Positions 58,951 through 64,000 of a DNA stretch of 64,000 nucleotides are shown here, in pieces. The notes beneath the pieces were generated by a model, which was not told where the DNA came from, did no database searches, and saw only the letters and a program-made list of their open reading frames with translations. Source of the DNA: 13-2-20CM-68-14 sp051955535 (GTDB taxonomy: Bacteria > Actinomycetota > Thermoleophilia > Gaiellales > Gaiellaceae); the NCBI GenBank assembly GCA_051955535.1, contig JBQCGP010000075.1:1-64000 (forward strand). Direction: 5' to 3'. The position numbers and the translations under genes are program-made. The first letter of the stretch is position 1; every line of letters starts with the position of its first letter.

Positions 58951-59944
58951 GCGGCCGAAAGCTCTTCTGGTCGGCGTCAGAGACTTGCAGCGCCTCGGGG
59001 TCGAGGACACGAATCCGAGGACGCGGCACGCGCTCGGCTTCGCGGGCCTTCGCGGCGACGATCACAACGTCTCCGCCAACGACCTGTAAATAGCCAAGCG
59101 AAAGCGCATCATCGGCCACCCCGGCACCCTGCATCGCCTTGCGGGCACGTCGTGCCGCCCAGGTCGAGCCGGGTACCCGCCGCGACGGTCGAACGTTCAG
59201 TGCGCCGGCCACGATCGTCTCGAAACCGCTGGCCCGAACCGCACTCAGGTACTCGTGCATCCACGTTATGGCGTGCTCCGGGATCGTGTCTCTCGATCGG
59301 CGATAGGACCAGACCGCCCTGATGCTGCGGACCGGATCGAGCGTCAAGAGGAGGCCGCCCGGTTTGAGCACCCTGTTCGCCTCCTGAAAGAGCCGCCTTT
59401 TGTCCCCGACGTGGTGGGCGAACTCCTTGCAAAGAACGAGGTCGAATGCTCCGTCGACAAAGGGCGCGTACGTTGCGTCACAGGCGATCCGCCGACCGCC
59501 GCCGAACCGGGCGTGCTCGTGAATCAGGCCGAGAACGAGCGAGTTGAGCTCGAGCTCGCAGGCCCACATCTCGTACCCGGCCTCGGCGAAGAGCCAACTG
59601 ACCCAACCCGAACCGGCGCCGAGCTCGAGGCCGCGCAGGACACCCTCCTGCCGCTGATGCTTGCGAGCCAGACGGATGAGCTTGAACGCATCCGGCGCGC
59701 TCTCTTCGAGGAAGGCAAGGCCCGGCTCGACCGCCTCCGGAGTGGCCTGGTGGACCCGCTCGGCCTCGATGATCTCTTGCATGAAGCCGTGGCTTGCGGC
59801 GTCGTAACCCATGTAGACGACTCCATCGCGGACCGGGTAGAAGAGGCGGGCTCCTCTCGAGTACAAGCCGTCGGGGACGGCCTCCAACGGCTCGAGCGTC
59901 TGCTGACAGCGAAGGATCTCGAGCGTTTCAGGCGGGACGTTCAA
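58874..59944 (-). CDS. Class I SAM-dependent methyltransferase
   Basis: 356 residues from TTG at 59944, which overlaps the stop of the oxidoreductase (TTGA). The N-terminal about 100 residues begin with a Trm112-like part (L-R-C-Q-Q-T-L, L-F-Y-P-V-R-D-G-V). The SAM site is L-E-L-G-A-G-S-G-W-V, with D-L-V-L-C-K-E-F-A-H-H-V as the post-I region. It probably methylates a sugar or an attached carboxyl or hydroxyl group. A rare TTG start and 77-bp antisense overlap with the convergent gene are unusual. Confidence 0.82.
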   Translation of the reverse strand: MNVPPETLEILRCQQTLEPLEAVPDGLYSRGARLFYPVRDGVVYMGYDAASHGFMQEIIEAERVHQATPEAVEPGLAFLEESAPDAFKLIRLARKHQRQEGVLRGLELGAGSGWVSWLFAEAGYEMWACELELNSLVLGLIHEHARFGGGRRIACDATYAPFVDGAFDLVLCKEFAHHVGDKRRLFQEANRVLKPGGLLLTLDPVRSIRAVWSYRRSRDTIPEHAITWMHEYLSAVRASGFETIVAGALNVRPSRRVPGSTWAARRARKAMQGAGVADDALSLGYLQVVGGDVVIVAAKAREAERVPRPRIRVLDPEALQVSDADQKSFRPLSDLLQERARLAHEGGAPASSKPPS

Positions 59945-61125
59945 AAGGAAACCCGGCCAGGGGGCTGGTGCCCACCGAGCGCCCGCCGACTGACGGCGGG
60001 CGCCGCGTACCAGGACCCGACGACGAAGCGCATCAAAGGGCCGATGCTCAAAGCCGCGGAGGCGCCGACGAAGTGCAGGCCGGGCACGGACGATTCGAGC
60101 CCGCGGTCGAGCAGGGGGTACCCATGCTCGACATCCAGACGCGAGAGAAGACGCTCTCCAAGGAAGGCGTACCGCGTAACGTCGACGACAAATCCGGTAG
60201 CAAGGAGCACGTGGTCGACGACCCGGTCTCCTCCGCCGTCGAGGGTCAGCAATACACGTCCCCCCTCTTCCTGGGCCGAGACGACGGCCGCACCGGTCGT
60301 GAGGAGAACATCGGTGAGGCGAGGCCTTAGCCAGCCGGCGCCGGCCGGGCGGATGCATCGATAGGCGATTGGGCCTTGGAGGCCGGCCGGAACGGCGCGG
60401 TACACGTCCGGCACGGCCGCGACCCAGCCGGTCACGAGACCGCCGACATCCGTCGGCGGAACCATCCGCTCCCTCACGCTCCGCCGTCCAGCTGTCGAAA
60501 CGTCGGCCAGCCACCGGACAGTCTCAGCGCGGACGAGGACCTCGACGCGTGCTCCCGATTCGTGGAGCAAGGCTGCGGATTCGAGGGCGCTCTGGCCGCC
60601 GCCGATGACGAGTACATCTCGCCCTGAGAAAGGCTCAAACGCGACATGCTCTGAGCTATGTGAGACAAGAGCCTGGTCGAGCCCGTCGAAAGGCGAGGGC
60701 TTCGCGGCGAAGGGTGACAGGCCCGCCGCGACCACGACCCTGTCTGCGTGCAGCGTCTCGCCGTCCTCCAGCATCAGCTCGAAGCTGTGGTCGCTTGTCT
60801 CGACCAGCGAGACACGCCGAGTGTCGAGGTCGGGAACAGCATGCTGCTGAAACCATCTGCCGTACTCGACGAAATCGGCGATCGGAATCGGATTGTCGAG
60901 CGTGCGTCCCTCGGCTGCGGCCCAAGCATCGAGGCCGAGCGAGCGCTCAGGGTCCGCGATATTCGAGGACCGCTGCCGCGAGCGCAGGAGCATTTTGCGC
61001 GGCATTCGCGTCTGCCAGAACTCGAGAGGTCGCCCGAAGACCCGCGTTTGGACGCCGGCCGCTCGAAGGAAGGCGGCAGTAGCCAGCCCGTGAGGGCCGG
61101 CCCCGAGGACTACGACGTTGGTCAC
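59941..61125 (-). CDS. FAD-dependent oxidoreductase (flavin monooxygenase-like)
   Basis: 394 residues. The N-terminal FAD motif is V-V-V-L-G-A-G-P-H-G-L-A-T-A, and the second Rossmann motif is V-L-V-I-G-G-G-Q-S-A-L-E-S-A-A-L-L. L-L-A-T-G-F-V-V-D lies near the end. The layout fits SidA/YUC-like NAD(P)H-flavin monooxygenases. The substrate is unknown. GTG at 61125 overlaps the ATP-grasp gene stop (GTGA), and the stop overlaps the methyltransferase TTG. The three are translationally coupled. Confidence 0.85.
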   Translation of the reverse strand: MTNVVVLGAGPHGLATAAFLRAAGVQTRVFGRPLEFWQTRMPRKMLLRSRQRSSNIADPERSLGLDAWAAAEGRTLDNPIPIADFVEYGRWFQQHAVPDLDTRRVSLVETSDHSFELMLEDGETLHADRVVVAAGLSPFAAKPSPFDGLDQALVSHSSEHVAFEPFSGRDVLVIGGGQSALESAALLHESGARVEVLVRAETVRWLADVSTAGRRSVRERMVPPTDVGGLVTGWVAAVPDVYRAVPAGLQGPIAYRCIRPAGAGWLRPRLTDVLLTTGAAVVSAQEEGGRVLLTLDGGGDRVVDHVLLATGFVVDVTRYAFLGERLLSRLDVEHGYPLLDRGLESSVPGLHFVGASAALSIGPLMRFVVGSWYAAPAVSRRALGGHQPPGRVSF

Positions 61126-62345
61126 GTGTCTTCCGTGAGTGGTGGAGATGCTTGGCCGGCATCGACCGTCGGCGGGCTCGGTTGAGTTGACTGCCCTGTT
61201 CGAGACCGCAGACCTTTACGAGCCAGCGCAATGAACCGAGCCACGAGCGGGCCGGGGTCGGCGAGCCGGGCGTGCGCATGGACTACGTGACGGTGTGGGC
61301 GAGCGACCGCGAGCGCCTCGCGGACGTGACCATGGCGGAGTTGCCACATCCCGTGACGAAGGTCGGCGTCCTCCCAGCGGTAATGAACTCCGCCCCGCGC
61401 AGTCACGGCGGCCGGATCCCGGCCGAGTAACCACTCGCACCAGACGACGGGCATTGGAGCGCCGGCCGCGTGCGCTAGGACAATCGATCCGTAGAGGCGC
61501 GGGTTGATGTCTATTGCGGCGAACGAGCCGTCCGCCCGGCGTATCAGCTCCAGCTCGAAGATGCCCTGGCAACCGATCCCGTCCGCGAGTTGTTCGACCC
61601 GTTCGGCCAGCTGTTTCGGGGGCGTAACGGTCTCGGAAAAAGCGGCACGGCCGGCCGTCACAGGCCATGTTCGGACGTAGCGCGAGAAGGCTGCCGCGAT
61701 GAGTCGGCCGTCGGCGATTACTCCTCCGACCGAGTATTGCTCCCCCTGCTCGACGCGCTGGAGAAGAAACGGGCGGCCCACCACGTCAACGGCGCGATCG
61801 AGGCTTGCGTGATCGTGAGCGTGCAGGCTTCCCATCTGAAACAGCTTTCCGCCGGACTCGAAGACGGTGCTCCGTGGTTTCACGATGACGGGGAACCCAA
61901 GCTCGCGGGCGGCCTCGACGGATTCATCACGGGTCGAGCAAACGATCGTCTCCGGGCATGCGATGTCGGCAGCCGCCGCGGGCTCGATCAACGTTCGCTT
62001 GTCGAGAGCACGACGTACGACGTGGTCGGGCGGCAAGCCGAGGGCGACATGAGGCTCGAGCGCGGCGCGTTGCTCGGACACCGCAAGCAGGCTCGCATCG
62101 CTCCCCGGTACGAGCACGGCGTATCCACCATTGGAGACGATCTTCACGAGGCCCTCGATGTATCCGACCGGGTCGACCCGAGGGTCGACGAGGTGGACGC
62201 GTTCTGCGCAACTGCGTGACCAGTGGCCCGGCGCCGGATGCTCGTTGGCAACTCCTGTTACCCGAAACCCCGCGGAGCTCAATGAGCGACATGCGCCGAG
62301 GGCGGCACGATCGTGCACATCGGTGACGACGACGCGCTCGAGCAT
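61122..62345 (-). CDS. ATP-grasp ligase (second of two)
   Basis: 407 residues. The N-terminal pre-ATP-grasp domain is V-V-V-T-D-V-H-D-R-A-A-L-G-A-C-R-S-L. It continues with A-L-D-K-R-T-L-I, G-F-P-V-I-V-K-P-R-S and a metal site F-E-L-E-L-I...A-I-D-I-N-P-R-L-Y-G. It resembles carboxylate-amine ligases of the PylC/CarB-like group. It is coupled to the flavin enzyme and methyltransferase. It is not close in sequence to the ligase at 40851, so the two probably act on different groups. Confidence 0.85.
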   Translation of the reverse strand: MLERVVVTDVHDRAALGACRSLSSAGFRVTGVANEHPAPGHWSRSCAERVHLVDPRVDPVGYIEGLVKIVSNGGYAVLVPGSDASLLAVSEQRAALEPHVALGLPPDHVVRRALDKRTLIEPAAAADIACPETIVCSTRDESVEAARELGFPVIVKPRSTVFESGGKLFQMGSLHAHDHASLDRAVDVVGRPFLLQRVEQGEQYSVGGVIADGRLIAAAFSRYVRTWPVTAGRAAFSETVTPPKQLAERVEQLADGIGCQGIFELELIRRADGSFAAIDINPRLYGSIVLAHAAGAPMPVVWCEWLLGRDPAAVTARGGVHYRWEDADLRHGMWQLRHGHVREALAVARPHRHVVHAHARLADPGPLVARFIALARKGLRSRTGQSTQPSPPTVDAGQASPPLTEDT

Positions 62346-62356
62346 TACGCGAGAGC

Positions 62357-63361
62357 CTACGGAACCCGCTCTGGATTAGGCTTCGAGGAAGTCCCCCGCC
62401 GGAGGGCTGCCGGCGCCTGGCCGGTCGCGTGGACGGCGAGCCGGCGCTCTATCTGTGGCCGGTTGGGAAGTCGCTTCGCGAACGACCGCGTCCAGCGCGC
62501 GGAGTCAAAGCCCAGCAGGGTCGCGCGGAGAGCGAGAGCAGCCAAGCCGCCGTGGTGCTTCCGCGTGTACTTCTGGAGGCTCTCGAGGTAGAGAAGTCCG
62601 AGCTCGTCGGACTCGGCGCCAGTGCTCGCGCGGCCGGAATGAGTCACCTCGACCTCCGGTGTAAAGAGGGTCTTCCAACCGTTGTGCTTGGCGCGAATGA
62701 GCCAGTCAGTCTCTTCCCAGTAGACAAAGAACCGTTCGTCGAAGAGGCCCACGTCGTCGAGTGCCGCTCGCCGAAGGCAAAGCCACGCGCCGCAGGCGAC
62801 GTCGACTTCCCTGCGACTCAGGTAGTCCCACTCCGGCATCCGGGCGCGGGACACCGCTTCCCACCAAGGCATCCTCTGCGGGAGCGAGAGCTCCGCCGAG
62901 AGCAGGTCGAACAACTGGAGCTCGGTCCGACAGAGCTTTTGAATCGTCCCGTCCGGGTTCTTGAGCAGTGCGGCCACGGCGGCGAGTCGCGGCTGGTCGT
63001 CGAAGAGCTTGCGAACCGTCTCGAGGCCCCCTGCAATCTCGAGGATGTCTGGATTGAGGAGCAGCACGAGCTCGCCGGTCCCCGCCTGGATGCCCTGATT
63101 GACGGCGGCGGCAAAGCCGACGTTGTGGGGATTGGAGATGACGGTCGATCCGGGTATCGCATTGGTAACGGCCTCTGCGGCCCCGTCACCCGGCGAGTTG
63201 TCGACGAGAATGAACCGAGCCGCGCCCCCGGTGAAGCGCAAGGTTGCCGCCAGGCTGGCGTCGAGAATGCCTGCGCTACGGTAGTTGACGACGACGACGT
63301 CGAGGGTTCGTGCGCGCGTGCTCGACGCCCTGTCCGGGCGCATCGTCTCAACCACGTCCAT
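62357..63361 (-). CDS. Glycosyltransferase family 2 (WbbL rhamnosyltransferase-like)
   Basis: 334 residues. V-V-V-V-N-Y-R-S-A-G, I-L-V-D-N-S-P-G-D-G, F-A-A-A-V-N-Q-G and L-L-L-N-P-D-I are the WbbL-type motifs, with D-E-R-F-F-V-Y-W-E-E-T-D-W in the acceptor domain. It may add rhamnose. It overlaps the next upstream gene by 14 bp. Confidence 0.9.
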   Translation of the reverse strand: MDVVETMRPDRASSTRARTLDVVVVNYRSAGILDASLAATLRFTGGAARFILVDNSPGDGAAEAVTNAIPGSTVISNPHNVGFAAAVNQGIQAGTGELVLLLNPDILEIAGGLETVRKLFDDQPRLAAVAALLKNPDGTIQKLCRTELQLFDLLSAELSLPQRMPWWEAVSRARMPEWDYLSRREVDVACGAWLCLRRAALDDVGLFDERFFVYWEETDWLIRAKHNGWKTLFTPEVEVTHSGRASTGAESDELGLLYLESLQKYTRKHHGGLAALALRATLLGFDSARWTRSFAKRLPNRPQIERRLAVHATGQAPAALRRGTSSKPNPERVP

Positions 63362-64000
63362 TGCGCGCGAACTCCGCTACGGCGCGTGCGTAGTCCCGCG
63401 CCATCCGCTCCTGCGTAAAGAAGTTCTGCTGTCGTTTGAGCCCTGCTCGTCCATAGGACAGCGGCGTCTCGGGAGCGCGGACCCAGGCAACGAGCCTTTC
63501 GGCGAGCGCCACGGCGTCACCCGACTGAATGAGGTCGCCGGTCTCGCCGTCGATGATGATCTCGCTTGTCCCGCCGACGTCGGTTGCGATGACCGGCCGC
63601 CCGAGGGCCATGGCTTCGATCAGGACCATCGGGAGAGCTTCTGCCTCGCTCGTCAGGCAGATTGCGTCGGCCGCCAGCATGAGCTCCGGGATGTCAGTGC
63701 GAGGGCCTAGCACCTCGACCGCGCCGTTTGCCTCGGCGGCAATCTCGGTGACCTTTGCAAGGTCGGGCCCTCGGCCGGAGATGAAGCCTCGAATCCGGGG
63801 CTCGGTCCGACGGGCCCGCTCAACGGCGTCGATGAAAACATCTGCGCGCTTCTCGGGCCGCAACGTCGCGATCAAGAACGCAGCGAAGTCTTGCGGTTGA
63901 AGCCCAAGGTCGGCTCTGACCTCGTCTCGAGGCCGACGCGCCGCGAGCGAGGGAATCCCACTCCAAACAGCCCGCATCCGCCCTCGCCGGTAGCCGAGAT
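63348..64000 (-). CDS. Glycosyltransferase family 4, 5' end outside the window
   Basis: The visible about 215 residues are the C-terminal half of a GT-B enzyme: I-A-T-L-R-P-E-K-R-A-D-V, V-L-G-P-R-T-D-I-P-E-L and the E-x7-E site E-A-L-P-M-V-L-I-E-A-M-A-L-G. The N-terminal acceptor domain lies beyond base 64000. The exopolysaccharide locus therefore continues past the window. Confidence 0.88.
   Translation of the reverse strand, partial: LGYRRGRMRAVWSGIPSLAARRPRDEVRADLGLQPQDFAAFLIATLRPEKRADVFIDAVERARRTEPRIRGFISGRGPDLAKVTEIAAEANGAVEVLGPRTDIPELMLAADAICLTSEAEALPMVLIEAMALGRPVIATDVGGTSEIIIDGETGDLIQSGDAVALAERLVAWVRAPETPLSYGRAGLKRQQNFFTQERMARDYARAVAEFARNGRG

Overview
This is a high-GC, gene-dense bacterial window. 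The gene families point to Actinomycetota: Streptomyces-type gas vesicle gene order, a SARP/BTAD-AAA regulator, an F420-type luciferase-like oxidoreductase, frequent GTG starts and 4-bp stop/start overlaps. Thermoleophilia (Solirubrobacterales/Gaiellales) is a plausible but unproven home. No rRNA, CRISPR array, integrase or transposase gene was seen.

Layout. (1) 1-2643: LtrA-like membrane protein (5' cut), a CYTH/CHAD protein and a YCII-like protein. (2) 2841-10454: a gas vesicle cluster of 15 co-oriented genes: SRPBCC protein, two GvpA, GvpG, GvpO, GvpJ, GvpS, GvpK, three GvpF/L paralogues and four uncharacterised proteins. It closes with a strong hairpin. No gvpN or gvpC is present. Six of the proteins share an alanine-rich helix. 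(3) 10744-14808: a possible island between a 44-nt tRNA-Val 3' fragment and an intact tRNA-Val on the same strand. Its cargo is an ApeA-like HEPN protein, a frameshifted small gene and a collagen-like surface protein. (4) 14896-23299: an Nramp-family transporter coupled to a soluble MgtE_N-CBS protein, a long palindromic repeat with partial relatives, a seven-repeat RCC1-PASTA protein, tRNA-Glu, an MMPL exporter with a very long coiled-coil insertion, and tRNA-Lys. (5) 23402-36440: stress and regulatory genes: two DoxX proteins, two full Usp proteins and a Usp remnant, a GreA-like factor, a NarL-type two-component pair, DUF488, cupin, LLM oxidoreductase, a transaldolase remnant and a 1159-aa BTAD-ATPase regulator divergent from a small surface protein. 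(6) 36876-64000: a 44-nt tRNA-Lys 3' fragment, a good sigma-70-type promoter, then a large exopolysaccharide locus that runs off the window.

The exopolysaccharide locus has a complete Wzx/Wzy-type core: priming phosphoglycosyltransferase, flippase, polymerase/ligase, Wzz-BY-kinase and five glycosyltransferases. Around this core sit unusual tailoring genes: a PEP-mutase family enzyme with a 2-hydroxyacid dehydrogenase, two ATP-grasp ligases, an asparagine-synthetase-like amidotransferase, a flavin oxidoreductase coupled to a methyltransferase, a GNAT/FemAB-like acyltransferase, a nucleotidyltransferase-kinase fusion and a divergent pair of secreted heparin-lyase-like proteins. My inference is a polysaccharide carrying amide-linked, and possibly phosphonate-type, decorations.
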